NCBI RefSeq assembly: GCF_040219615.1
Contig: NZ_JAVJSE010000011.1
Coordinates: 6,486 to 70,485, forward strand
Direction of reading: 5' to 3'
From: Thalassobaculum_A sp040219615
Lineage (GTDB): Bacteria; Pseudomonadota; Alphaproteobacteria; Thalassobaculales; Thalassobaculaceae
Length of the DNA stretch: 64,000 bases
Shown: piece after piece, positions 1-8,123 of the stretch
Layout: every line of letters starts with the position of its first letter
How positions within the stretch are numbered: position 1 is the first letter of the stretch
Program-made: the position numbers and the translations under genes
Notes under the pieces: generated by a model
What the model saw: the letters and a program-made list of their open reading frames with translations, nothing else
Databases searched by the model: none
Told to the model about the DNA's origin: nothing

Positions 1-747
1 GCGGTCGGTGAAGCGATTGCGCAGGGTGCGCAGCCGGAACGGCGCCGGCCAGTCGAAGCCGCGGGCCCGGTCGAACACGCCGGACTGGACGGTGTGGTCT
101 CCCGACGCCGCCGCCGCCCGCGCCTTGGCCCCGTCGCGGGCCTGGGCCTCGACGCTGGCGTAGAACCGCGAGCCGACCAGCACGCCGGCCGCCCCCATGG
201 CCAGGGCGGCGGCCAGCCCGCGGCCGTCGCCGACCCCGCCGGCGGCGATCACCGGCACCGGCGTCACCGCGTCGACCGCCGCCGGTACCAGGGCGAAGGT
301 GCCGCGGCTGGCCCCGTGGCCGCCGGCGTCGGCGCCCTGCGCCACGATCAGGTCGGCACCCGCGTCGGCCGCCTGCCGGGCCGTCCCGACGGTCTGGACC
401 TGGCAGATCGCCAGCACACCGGCCGCATGGATCCGCGGGATGTAGGGCGCCGGATCGCCGAACGACAGCATGACCGCCGCCGGGCGGTGCGCCAGGGCGG
501 CGTCGAGCGCCGCCGGCGCGCCGTCGAGGCGCCAGGTGATGAAGCCGATGCCGACCCGGGCATTGCCGGCGGCCGACCATTCGCGCTCGATCCAGGCGTC
601 GTCGATGTAGCCGCCACCGATCAGCCCGAGGCCGCCTGCCTGGGAGACGGCACCGGCCAGCGCGCCACCGGCGACACCGGCCATCGGCGCGCTGATCACG
701 GGGTGCTCGATCCCGAGCAGGGCTGTGAGCGGAGTACTGAGGGACAT
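1..747 (-). CDS. Nitronate monooxygenase (2-nitropropane dioxygenase family), 3' end outside the window
   Basis: FMN-dependent TIM-barrel oxidase expected to oxidise alkyl nitronates in the cytoplasm. The 249 visible residues start MSLSTPLTALLGIEHPVISAPM. They include the glycine-rich GGLGLIGGGY segment, then AQGADAGGHG, which carries the conserved histidine of the family, and the phosphate-binding VIAAGGVGDG and GVLVGSRF segments near residues 190-220. Family members are about 310-350 residues, so roughly the last quarter lies beyond base 1. The ATG at 747 begins directly at the conserved N-terminus. It is transcribed leftward with no partner visible upstream; the leftward tetR ends 69 bases upstream of it. 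The family call is firm; the physiological substrate is not known from sequence. Confidence 0.9.
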   Translation of the reverse strand, partial: MSLSTPLTALLGIEHPVISAPMAGVAGGALAGAVSQAGGLGLIGGGYIDDAWIEREWSAAGNARVGIGFITWRLDGAPAALDAALAHRPAAVMLSFGDPAPYIPRIHAAGVLAICQVQTVGTARQAADAGADLIVAQGADAGGHGASRGTFALVPAAVDAVTPVPVIAAGGVGDGRGLAAALAMGAAGVLVGSRFYASVEAQARDGAKARAAAASGDHTVQSGVFDRARGFDWPAPFRLRTLRNRFTDR

Positions 748-815
748 GGCAGAAACGGGGATGATCGATGCGGCGCGACCATAGCATGCCGTAGCAGGCG
801 GTCCAGACGCGGCCC

Positions 816-1415
816 TCAGCGGGGCGGATCGGGAAACAGCCGGACGATCAGGTCGACCATGGCTGCGTCGAGGACACGGCGCCGCGCCGCGTCGCCCGGG
901 GCGTCCGACAGCCACAATGCGGCCTCGTTGGAGGCGCCGGAGAGCAAGGTCGTCAGCGCCTCGACGTCGCGCCCCGCCCCCTCGCCGAGCGCAGCCGCCA
1001 CACCCTCGCGCAGCAGTCGGCCGCTGTGGGCGCCGTCGATCTCGCGCCAGCGCCGCCACCCCAGCACGGCCGGCCCGTCGATCAGGTAGATCGATCGCGC
1101 GTCGTCGCGCAGGCAGGCATCCAGGAACGCCCGCATGCCGTCGATCAGGGCCGCGCGCGGCGACGCCGACCGCTGCGCCGCATCCAGGATCGCGTCGCGG
1201 ATCCCGGCCGCCACGGTGTCGACCACCGCCTCGAACAGCGCCGCCTTGTCCGGGAAGTGGTAATACAGCGCGCCCCGGGTCACCCCGGCCAGACGGACCA
1301 CCGACTCGGTCGCGGCGCCGGCGTAGCCCTGCTCCGCGAACTCCCGGCGGGCCGCCGCCAGGAGCGCCTGCCGGGTGGCTGTCCGGCGGCCGGCCTGGGT
1401 TCGTCTCTCTTGCAT
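816..1415 (-). CDS. TetR/AcrR family transcriptional repressor
   Basis: A 199-residue DNA-binding repressor. The N-terminus carries the TetR helix-turn-helix (about residues 15-60), including the family signature TRGALYYHFPDKAALFEAVV. The C-terminal helical part is the variable ligand-binding domain. It is divergent from the VOC gene at 1486, and two matching palindromes fill the space between them, so it probably represses itself and that gene. The ATG at 1415 abuts the first palindrome directly (1416-1432), leaving no room for a normal ribosome-binding site outside the operator; the transcript may be leaderless or have a very short leader. The ligand is unknown. Confidence 0.93.
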   Translation of the reverse strand: MQERRTQAGRRTATRQALLAAARREFAEQGYAGAATESVVRLAGVTRGALYYHFPDKAALFEAVVDTVAAGIRDAILDAAQRSASPRAALIDGMRAFLDACLRDDARSIYLIDGPAVLGWRRWREIDGAHSGRLLREGVAAALGEGAGRDVEALTTLLSGASNEAALWLSDAPGDAARRRVLDAAMVDLIVRLFPDPPR

Positions 1416-1452
1416 ACATACAGCCTGTATGTTTTACATACCATCAGTATGT
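1416..1452. promoter_or_regulatory. Twin TetR operator between the tetR and VOC genes
   Basis: Two 17-base palindromes of the form ACATAC-N5-GTATGT lie at 1416-1432 and 1436-1452, with starts 20 bases apart (about two helical turns). The first is a near-complete palindrome, ACATACAG-C-CTGTATGT. The AT-rich repeats stand out from GC-rich flanks and sit exactly in the divergent control region, as expected for a local TetR dimer-of-dimers site. Binding is inferred. Confidence 0.75.
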
Positions 1453-1485
1453 TTCTACCACGGCGCGCTGGCGGAGGAGAGCACC

Positions 1486-1899
1486 ATGCACCTGTCCGGG
1501 ATGTATCCCATCGTGATGACCGACCGGCTTGCCGAATGCCGGCGGTTCTGGGTCGAGATGCTCGGCTTCGAGGTGGTGTTCGAGGCGACCTGGATCGTCG
1601 TGATGTCGTCCTCCGGATCCCGAAGCCTGGTTGCCTTCATGTCGCCCGACCACCCGTCGATCCCGCCCGGGCGCGAGCGGTTCGGCGCGGCCGGCCTGCT
1701 GCTGACCCTGGAGGTCGAGGACGTCGATGCCGAGTGCGACAGGCTGGCGGCCCGGGGCGTCGCGATCCTGCACGGGCCGGTCGACGAGCCCTGGGGCCAG
1801 CGCCGGTTCATGCTGCGCGACCCGGCCGGCGTCTGGGTCGACGTGGTCCGGCAAATCGCCCCGGCCGAGGGATTCTGGGACCGCTACGCCGCCGCCTGA
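1486..1899 (+). CDS. VOC (glyoxalase/bleomycin resistance) family protein
   Basis: A 137-residue single vicinal-oxygen-chelate domain with paired beta-alpha-beta-beta-beta modules: MYPIVMTDRLAECRRFWVEMLGF at the front and an RRFMLRDPAGVWVDVV module at the back. The usual histidine/glutamate metal ligands of glyoxalase I are not evident, so it may bind a small molecule without metal catalysis. The start at 1486 is preceded by GGAGGA at 1473-1478 with 7 bases of spacing; the frame is open further upstream but that would run through the operators. As the divergent partner of the TetR gene it is the likely target of that repressor. Substrate unknown. Confidence 0.85.
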   Translation: MHLSGMYPIVMTDRLAECRRFWVEMLGFEVVFEATWIVVMSSSGSRSLVAFMSPDHPSIPPGRERFGAAGLLLTLEVEDVDAECDRLAARGVAILHGPVDEPWGQRRFMLRDPAGVWVDVVRQIAPAEGFWDRYAAA

Positions 1900-1906
1900 C
1901 GGGGCG

Positions 1907-2449
1907 TCACAACTCGGCGCAGGGGATCTGCACGGTCGTGCCCGGCACCAGGATGGTGCGCGTCAGGGTCGGCGACGACAGCGCATACAGGCTGAGGCCG
2001 AGCATGTGGTCGATCTCCCCGCTCTCGGACGCCAGCGGCATGACCAGCCGCTCGACCCGGCGCTGTTGGCTGTCGCTGCCCAGCTCGGCCGCCGCGCCGT
2101 ACTGGATCAGCGGGCCGGCCATGATCCGCCGCCAGCGCTCGATCACCACGGCGTAGTCGTCCTCACCGATGATCTCGCGCAGGGTCCGCCCGGTGAGGTT
2201 GCCGCCCCAGGCCGCCTTGATCGCCTCGCCGGCAAGCCGGCAGACGAAGTCGCCGAGCTCCGGTTCGTAGCGGTAGAGCCACACGCTGCCCAGCAGGCCC
2301 GGAACGACGGTCGGGTCGAAGTCCTGGCGGAACGGCACCAGCTTGCCGCGGCGGGCGGCCCGCCAGGCATCGATGAAGGTGAAGACCCGCGGATCTGTGC
2401 CGGCCAGTCGTGACGCCCAGTCGGCGTTCGACGAATCCCCACCGGTCAT
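1907..2449 (-). CDS. PAS_5-family sensor-like protein
   Basis: A 180-residue cytoplasmic protein that appears to be a single PAS domain of the PAS_5 type common in Rhodospirillales. It contains the WRAARRGKLVPFRQDFDP segment near the start, then LLGSVWLYRYEP, a central CRLAGEAIKAAWG-N-TGRTLREI stretch and a C-terminal beta sheet ending in LSLYALSS. No output domain is fused. The ATG at 2449 was chosen because the frame upstream overlaps the CoA-transferase coding region. It lies downstream of, and in the same direction as, the CoA-transferase gene (62 bases). Ligand and partner unknown. A related protein is encoded at 4747-5307. Confidence 0.75.
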   Translation of the reverse strand: MTGGDSSNADWASRLAGTDPRVFTFIDAWRAARRGKLVPFRQDFDPTVVPGLLGSVWLYRYEPELGDFVCRLAGEAIKAAWGGNLTGRTLREIIGEDDYAVVIERWRRIMAGPLIQYGAAAELGSDSQQRRVERLVMPLASESGEIDHMLGLSLYALSSPTLTRTILVPGTTVQIPCAEL

Positions 2450-2511
2450 CCCGCCCCCTCCCTGCCGTCGCTCGGAGCGTACCCCGGCATGCAGGATCGG
2501 GCCACCCGGCG

Positions 2512-3687
2512 CTACGCTCCTGCCTCGCCGCCCAGCACCGCCTCGGTGTCGGCCCCGAGCCCCGGCGGTCCGGAGCGCTGCGGCGGCCGCAGCCCGTCGA
2601 AGGACAGCGGCAGGCCGACCAACTCCCAGCCGTCCGGCGTGGTCTCCACGATCCCGAGGGCCCGGGTCTGCGGATGCGCCACCACCTCGCTGACGCTCTG
2701 CAGCGGCGCCGACGGCACGCCGGCGGCGTCCAGGGCGGCCTGCCAGTGCGCCCGCGGCCGGGTCCGCGTCACGTCCTCGATCAACCCGACCAGCACCTCG
2801 ATGTTCTCGAACCGCCGCTCGTTGCTGGCGAAGCGCGGGTCTCCCGGCCATTCCGGGTGGCCAAGCACGGCGGCCACCTTGGCGAACAGCCGGTCGCTCG
2901 GGGCGGCGATGATCAGGTGGCCGTCGGCGCAGGCGAAGGCCTGGTAGACCGCCATGCCCGGCGACCGGGTGCCGGGCCGGCGCGGGTCCCGGCCCGAGGC
3001 CATGAAGTTCGACACGTGGTAGGTCATCCAGCCGAGCGCGGTCTCGTACAGCGACACGTCGATGCGGCCGCCCGCCCCGGTGGCGTCGCGCCGCCGCAGC
3101 GCCGACAGCACGCCGATCACCGCCCACATGCCGGTGCCCATGTCGATCAGCGAGGTTCCGACCCGCACCGGATCCGTGCCCTCGTGGCCGGTCACGCTCA
3201 TGATCCCGCCGAACGCCTGCATCAGCGGGTCGTAGCCCGGGCGGTCGGCGAGCGGGCCGGTGCGCCCGAAGGCGCCGCTGTCGCAGTAGATCAGCCGCGG
3301 GTTGGCCGCCAGCATGGCCTCGGCGCCGATGCCGAGCCGCTCGGCGAGACCCGGCCGCAGGTTCTGCACCACCACGTCGGCGCGGCCGATCAGGGTGGCC
3401 AGCCGCTCGAGCGCGGCCGGATCCTTGAAGTCGACCGTGACCGACCGCTTGCCGGCATTCAGGGCGGTGAAGATGCCGCCGAAGCCGGGCCGCCGCTCCG
3501 GCGGCATCCAGGCCCGGGCGTCGTCGCCGCCGTCCGGGCGCTCGACCTTCACCACCTCGGCACCGAGGGTCGCAAGCACCCAGCCGGCATAGGGGACGGC
3601 GACGCTGCCGCCGAGTTCGACGACACGGATGCCCTCGAGTGTTGGCTTGGGCAGCGGCGACTCCGCCGGGACGGCGGCCTCGCTCAT
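2512..3687 (-). CDS. CaiB/BaiF family CoA-transferase
   Basis: A 391-residue family III CoA-transferase, which moves CoA between carboxylic acids through an aspartyl-CoA thioester. The N-terminal VVELGGSVAVPYAGWVLATLGAEVVKVE segment and the IYCDSGAFGRTGP motif are typical. The catalytic aspartate expected from family alignment is D153 in PGYDPLMQA. Its ATG overlaps the stop codon of the upstream FAH-type hydrolase by four bases (ATGA at 3684-3687), so the two are translationally coupled and probably act in one organic-acid catabolic route. The acid substrates cannot be deduced. Confidence 0.92.
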   Translation of the reverse strand: MSEAAVPAESPLPKPTLEGIRVVELGGSVAVPYAGWVLATLGAEVVKVERPDGGDDARAWMPPERRPGFGGIFTALNAGKRSVTVDFKDPAALERLATLIGRADVVVQNLRPGLAERLGIGAEAMLAANPRLIYCDSGAFGRTGPLADRPGYDPLMQAFGGIMSVTGHEGTDPVRVGTSLIDMGTGMWAVIGVLSALRRRDATGAGGRIDVSLYETALGWMTYHVSNFMASGRDPRRPGTRSPGMAVYQAFACADGHLIIAAPSDRLFAKVAAVLGHPEWPGDPRFASNERRFENIEVLVGLIEDVTRTRPRAHWQAALDAAGVPSAPLQSVSEVVAHPQTRALGIVETTPDGWELVGLPLSFDGLRPPQRSGPPGLGADTEAVLGGEAGA

Positions 3688-4526
3688 TCCGCCACCACCT
3701 CGTTGACCAGGGTGCCGACGCCGCCGATCTCGATCTCGATCACGTCTCCCGGCTTCATCCAGACCGGCGGGGTACGGCGCGAGCCGACGCCGCCCGGGGT
3801 GCCGGTGGCGATCACGTCGCCCGGCACCAGCTCGGTGAAGGTCGACGCGTAGGCGATCAGGGACGGGATGTCGAAGATCATGTCGGCGACCGTGGCATGC
3901 TGCATGACGGTGCCGTTCAGCCGCGCCTCGACGGTCACCGCCTGCAGGTCGGCGATCTCGTCCGGGGTCGACATCCACGGCCCGAAGCCGCCTGTGCCGA
4001 CGAAGTTCTTGCCCGGGGTGAACTGGGTGGTGTGGCGCTGCCAGTCGCGCACGCTGCCGTCGTTGTACGGCGCGTAGCCGGCGATGTGCTCGAACGCCTT
4101 CCCCGCCGGGATGTGGCGGCCGGCCTTGCCGATCACCACGGCGAGTTCGGCCTCCCAGTCGAACATGTCCGAGATCGCCGGCTTCACCATCGGCCGGCGG
4201 TGGCCGATGTTGGCGTTGGCGAAGCGCACGAAGAAGGTCGGGTGCGCCTGCTCGGGATGACCGCCCTCCTGGCGGTGATCGTCGTAGTTCAGCCCGACGC
4301 ACAGGATCTTGTCCGGGTCCGGCAGTACCGGCAGGAATACCGTGTCGGCGACGCTCCGGCTGGCCGGCTGGCCGGCGAGCGCGCGGCCGACCTCGGCGAG
4401 GCCGTCGGCCGCCAGGGCGGCCTTCAGGCTCGGGAACAGCCCGGTGGCGTCGACCAGCCCCTTGCCGTCGGCCGTGACCATCCCCCAGGCCGGGATTCCG
4501 TCGACGAGATAGCTCGCGACCCGCAT
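3684..4526 (-). CDS. Fumarylacetoacetate hydrolase (FAH) family protein
   Basis: A 280-residue member of the FAH superfamily, which uses a divalent metal to hydrolyse, decarboxylate or isomerise beta-keto acid compounds. It has an N-terminal small domain, the ILCVGLNYDDHRQE segment, the metal-binding carboxylates in FDWEAELAVVIGK, and the C-terminal PGDVIATGTPGGVGS signature of ureidoglycolate lyase/FAH-like enzymes. It is the first gene of a leftward pair with the CoA-transferase. A 10-base direct repeat lies 28 bases upstream of the ATG. The exact reaction is open; a catabolic aromatic or sugar-acid pathway is the usual context. Confidence 0.9.
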   Translation of the reverse strand: MRVASYLVDGIPAWGMVTADGKGLVDATGLFPSLKAALAADGLAEVGRALAGQPASRSVADTVFLPVLPDPDKILCVGLNYDDHRQEGGHPEQAHPTFFVRFANANIGHRRPMVKPAISDMFDWEAELAVVIGKAGRHIPAGKAFEHIAGYAPYNDGSVRDWQRHTTQFTPGKNFVGTGGFGPWMSTPDEIADLQAVTVEARLNGTVMQHATVADMIFDIPSLIAYASTFTELVPGDVIATGTPGGVGSRRTPPVWMKPGDVIEIEIGGVGTLVNEVVAE

Positions 4527-4553
4527 GGCGCATTCCTCCGCATCAGAACCGTG

Positions 4554-4577
4554 GTTCGTGAATCTCTGTTCGTGAAT
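4554..4577. repeat. Short direct repeat upstream of the FAH/CoA-transferase operon
   Basis: GTTCGTGAAT occurs at 4554-4563 and again at 4568-4577, a 14-base period, just upstream of the leftward start at 4526. It could be a tandem regulator site or a chance duplication. No regulator gene is adjacent. Confidence 0.4.
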
Positions 4578-4746
4578 TTCTGGACCGGAGAACCCGGCGC
4601 GCTAGCCTCGCGTCCGGCGGCGCTTCCGTCAACGGCGCGTGCCGTCCGTGCGCCGATTGACCCGGCGGCCGCCCCTCAGCGACAAGATATGATTGAGGCG
4701 GTGGGTCCGGTACGATCCCTGCGGGCAACCTCCACGGTGCGAACCA

Positions 4747-5307
4747 GTGAAAGACGATGGGAATCGAACGCCGGGCCCGGCCGGCGCCGGATGGCGCCGC
4801 CCGCCGATCGAGGAGCGTGCCGACCAGGTCCGGACCTGGACCCCGCTTGCCGTCGACGAGTTGCACCACCCGGCCTTGCGCGCGCTCGCCGAGGCGTGGC
4901 TGCTGGCGAGCGCCGACGAAGGGGTGCGCCCACCGAGTCGGATCGCGTTCCGGCCGACCGACGTGGTCTCCGCCCTCGGCCGGATCACCGTGCTGGAGCG
5001 GACGGCCGGCGCCGACGGCACCGGGCACAGCTGGAAGTACCGGCTGGTCGGAACCGAGATCGCCACCCTGGTCGACGCGGACGTCACCGGACAGGTCATC
5101 GACCGCTTCCACGCCCCGCTCGCCGCGATGCTGAGGGCCCAGTTCGACGGGGCCTCGGAGTCCGGCGATCCGGCCGCCTTCGTGGTGCGGACGGTGGTCG
5201 ACCACCGCCCCTATGCCTACGAGAAGATCGTGCTGCCGGTGCGCAGCGCGCCCGGGGCCGGGGTCGACCAGGTGGTGGTCGCCAGCTTCCCGATGGAGCC
5301 GCCCTGA
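4747..5307 (+). CDS. PAS_5-family sensor-like protein
   Basis: About 186 residues that appear to form a lone PAS_5-type domain, like the protein at 1907-2449. It has a HPALRALAEAWLLAS helix, RIAFRPTDVVSALGRITVLE, then WKYRLVGTEIATLVDADVTGQ, a helix with FHAPLAAMLRAQF, and a terminal strand region YEKIVLPVRS. The start is uncertain: GTG at 4747 was chosen because it is the first non-AT-rich in-frame initiator, but a TTG at 4693 would add 18 residues, and neither has a clear ribosome-binding site. The gene lies between the leftward FAH operon and tRNA-Lys. No output domain is present. Confidence 0.7.
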   Translation: MKDDGNRTPGPAGAGWRRPPIEERADQVRTWTPLAVDELHHPALRALAEAWLLASADEGVRPPSRIAFRPTDVVSALGRITVLERTAGADGTGHSWKYRLVGTEIATLVDADVTGQVIDRFHAPLAAMLRAQFDGASESGDPAAFVVRTVVDHRPYAYEKIVLPVRSAPGAGVDQVVVASFPMEPP

Positions 5308-5330
5308 CCGCTCCCCGCACGGAACTTCGC

Positions 5331-5351
5331 GAGACCGGCCCGGACGGTCTC
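5331..5351 (+). terminator. Hairpin after the PAS gene
   Basis: GAGACCG (5331-5337) and CGGTCTC (5345-5351) form a 7-bp stem with a 7-base loop, 24 bases after the stop codon. There is no T-run, and the hairpin overlaps the -35 box of the tRNA promoter, so its role as a terminator is weakly supported. Confidence 0.35.
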
Positions 5352-5378
5352 GACAAAGCGGAATCGGTCCGCTATAAG
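5350..5378 (+). promoter_or_regulatory. Sigma-70-type promoter for tRNA-Lys
   Basis: TCGACA at 5350-5355 and TATAAG at 5373-5378 are separated by 17 bases. Each box matches consensus at five of six positions, and the mature tRNA starts about 50 bases further on. Confidence 0.6.
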
Positions 5379-5428
5379 GCCGCCTCCCGCGCGGTTGACG
5401 GCCGTTTTCCGGCCTGCCGCACCCGGAT

Positions 5429-5504
<76 letters not shown>

Positions 5505-5627
5505 TCCGGTCCCTGTCCGACCCGATCCTCGACGGCCACCGTATCTGGGCTTCGGCACCGGGCGCTCCTGCAAGCATACGGACATTTCACACTCAAACCG
5601 ACACCCGGCCTGGACTATCATGTCCCC

Positions 5628-6578
5628 ATGCCGGGAAGCCTCCCCCACGCCGCCCAACTGGTCGCCGCTGGCCTGGCCGCCTCGGTACTGGTCGCGCTGC
5701 TGATCGTCCCGGACCGGGCGGCGGCGTGCGCGCCGGAGCTGTCCGACGCCGGGCTCGGCGACATCACCGGCGACACCCCGTTCGACCGCGACGCGATCGC
5801 CCGGGCGGTACCAGGCTGCACCGTCGAGCGGCAGGCGGGCTCCAGCGAGGGAGCCTCGGTCGACATCCTGGTGATCCGCAACGGCCCGACGCCGGTCGCC
5901 CTGGTGTTCCCGGACTGGACCGGCGGCATCTTCTCGGTCCTGGTGCAGAGCCAGGCGCTCCGCCGCGCCGGCGGGCCCACGCTCGGCATGCGGTTCGGCG
6001 GCGTGTTCGAGGCCGCGGCGCCGCCGTTCTGCGTGCCGGGCGTCGAGGATTCCTCCGGGCGCGTCCTCTGCCCGGCCCGGGTCGGCGGCCGGCTCGCCTA
6101 TGTCTTCGAGGGCGACTGGCAGGGCCCGGACGGCATGCTGCCGTCGCCCGAGGTGCTGTCCGACTGGACGCTGGTCGCCTTCCTGTGGCGTCCCACCCCG
6201 TTCGAGGACCCGCGCTGGGTCGACGTGGCCGGCTTCGATCCCGGCGAGGGTCCGGCGCTGGCCGCCCGGGTGCGGGCGACCGTCGACGACCCGCCCGGCC
6301 TGGCGAAGCTGGTGCTGTATCCGATCGTCCTGCGGGCCAGCGCCGGCGGAAAGGACGAGGTGCTCGAGATCCCGGACGCCGGCGCCTTCGCGGCCGAGTA
6401 CGGCCGGCGGCTGACCCGGGCCTTCGTGTCGGCCGTGCGCGACGAGCCCGCCGACAAGGTGCATATCGACGACAACGGTGCCGCGCTGGCCGCCGGACGG
6501 GTCTGGATCGCGCCGGTCTGCGCCACCGAAGAGTGCGTCGAGCACCGGTCCGGCGTGATCGCCGTGACGATGTTCTGA
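5628..6578 (+). CDS. Secreted DUF1131 (YfeY-like) protein with a second C-terminal domain
   Basis: 316 residues with an N-terminal signal segment (about 10-33, ending in RAAACAPE). Residues about 35-190 resemble the enterobacterial YfeY/DUF1131 lipoprotein: a strand-rich region, then GGPTLGMRFGGVFE and the closing YVFEGDWQGPDGMLPS-P-LSDWTLVAFLWRP, which parallels YfeY closely. YfeY ends there, but this protein continues for about 125 residues (VRATVDDPPGLAKLVLYPIV ... GRVWIAPVC), resembling the NTF2-like stress or structural modules of other secreted proteins. A cysteine lies near the signal end, but a lipobox is not clear. It follows tRNA-Lys and converges on the diguanylate cyclase. Function unknown. 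Confidence 0.7.
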   Translation: MPGSLPHAAQLVAAGLAASVLVALLIVPDRAAACAPELSDAGLGDITGDTPFDRDAIARAVPGCTVERQAGSSEGASVDILVIRNGPTPVALVFPDWTGGIFSVLVQSQALRRAGGPTLGMRFGGVFEAAAPPFCVPGVEDSSGRVLCPARVGGRLAYVFEGDWQGPDGMLPSPEVLSDWTLVAFLWRPTPFEDPRWVDVAGFDPGEGPALAARVRATVDDPPGLAKLVLYPIVLRASAGGKDEVLEIPDAGAFAAEYGRRLTRAFVSAVRDEPADKVHIDDNGAALAAGRVWIAPVCATEECVEHRSGVIAVTMF

Positions 6579-6612
6579 GCGACCGGGCCGGTTCAGGCCG
6601 GCGGCGTCGCGA

Positions 6613-7998
6613 CTATGCCGCCAGATGCACCCGGTTGCGGCCGGCGGCCTTGGCCCGGTAGAGGGCGTCGTCGGCCCGTTTGATCACGGCATCGATGCCG
6701 GCGTCGAGGCCGGGGCGCAAGGCGTCGACCCCGAAGCTGGCGGTGAAGTTGACCGGCCCGTCGTCGGTGTCGACCCGGGTCACCTCGAACGCCTCGCGGA
6801 TGCGCTCCGCCAGCATCCTGGCCCCGCCGAGCGGGGTCTCCGGCAACAGCAGCACGAACTCCTCGCCGCCGAAGCGGGCGGCGAGGTCGCCGGCCTGCCG
6901 CAGCGTCGACCCGACCACCTCGGCGACCCGCTGCAGCACCTGGTCGCCGATGTCGTGGCCGTGGCGATCGTTGATCGCCTTGAAGTGGTCCACGTCGATC
7001 ATGACGACCGACATCGGGCGGTCGTGCCGGCTCGCCCGCTCGACCTCCTCGGCGGCCCGCTCCAGAAAGGCCCGGCGGTTGGCCAGGCCGGTCAGCGGGT
7101 CGGTGGTGGCCAGCCGTTCCAGCTCCTGCCGAAGCCGGTGCGCCTCGGTGACGTCGACCATCACCCCGGTGATCCCGATCAGCCGGTTCTCGGCATCCCG
7201 CATCTTCGCCTTGTGGACGACCATGCGGCGATAGCCGGCCCCCGCGAAGGTCATGTCGGTCTCGTAGACCTGCCGCGGCGCCGGGCTGTCGTAGAACTGC
7301 TGGTCGAGGCGGTCGATCGACGCCACCGTCTCGGCCTCGAAGAAGTCGTCCACCGTGCTGCCGGTGGCGTCCCTGTCGCCGGAACCGTGCAGTTCGGCGA
7401 ACAGCCGGTTCGTCATCCGGAAACGACGATCCTCCCGGCTCTTGAAGAACACCGGCAGCGGCATCGCCTCGAGCAGGTCGGCGACGAAGCGCGCGCCGTT
7501 GCGGGCCTCGGCGCGCGCGGCGTCGCTGTCCTCGGCGATCCGGGCCAGGTCGGCCGCCTGTTCGTCCAGCAGTTCATACTGGTACAGCAACTCGACGCGC
7601 TGGCGCTCGAGGACCTCGTTCGCCTCGACCAGTTCGGTCACGTCGGAAAACGTCACCACGATCCGGTCGTCGGCGCGCACGATGGCGCCCCGGAACACCC
7701 GCCCGGCGGGTCCGCTGCGGCGGTCGACCTCGAACCTTGCCGGCTCGCCGGTCAGCCACACCCGGCGATACTTGTCGAAGGCCGCGTCGTCGCCGTCGAA
7801 GAAGTCCCGCAGCGCGCGCAGGCCGACCAGTCCGCCCGCCCCGCGCGCCAGGATCTCCTCGGCACGGCGGTTCACGGTCTCGAACACCAGATCCGCGAAC
7901 CCGCCGTCGGGTCCGGCCATCGGGCGCAGCACCACGATACCGTCCAGGCTCGCCTGCAGAAGGGCGGCGAACAGGGTCGTCTGCTGGGTGTTCGACAT
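6613..7998 (-). CDS. Diguanylate cyclase with tandem PAS domains
   Basis: 461 residues making cyclic di-GMP from GTP. There are two PAS-like domains (about residues 10-115 and 175-290) joined by a coiled coil (about 125-165, rich in E/Q/L). A C-terminal GGDEF domain follows with the active-site motif FGGEEF and the DPLTGLANRRAF segment. The product-inhibition I-site, normally RxxD before the active site, reads QAGD, so feedback control is probably weak. No transmembrane segment is seen. The ATG at 7998 is preceded directly by GTG at 8001, so the start is ambiguous by one codon. It lies 122 bases downstream of rodA in the same direction. Confidence 0.93.
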   Translation of the reverse strand: MSNTQQTTLFAALLQASLDGIVVLRPMAGPDGGFADLVFETVNRRAEEILARGAGGLVGLRALRDFFDGDDAAFDKYRRVWLTGEPARFEVDRRSGPAGRVFRGAIVRADDRIVVTFSDVTELVEANEVLERQRVELLYQYELLDEQAADLARIAEDSDAARAEARNGARFVADLLEAMPLPVFFKSREDRRFRMTNRLFAELHGSGDRDATGSTVDDFFEAETVASIDRLDQQFYDSPAPRQVYETDMTFAGAGYRRMVVHKAKMRDAENRLIGITGVMVDVTEAHRLRQELERLATTDPLTGLANRRAFLERAAEEVERASRHDRPMSVVMIDVDHFKAINDRHGHDIGDQVLQRVAEVVGSTLRQAGDLAARFGGEEFVLLLPETPLGGARMLAERIREAFEVTRVDTDDGPVNFTASFGVDALRPGLDAGIDAVIKRADDALYRAKAAGRNRVHLAA

Positions 7999-8123
7999 CA
8001 CGCGGCGGAGACCTGTGCGTGCGTTCGAAGGGACGCGCCCGAACGCCGGGCGTTCGCGCGCACGGCAACGGTATCCGCAGAAGATTGTCGATTGGTTAAC
8101 GCCGGCCCGGTCCCGGTCGGCGC

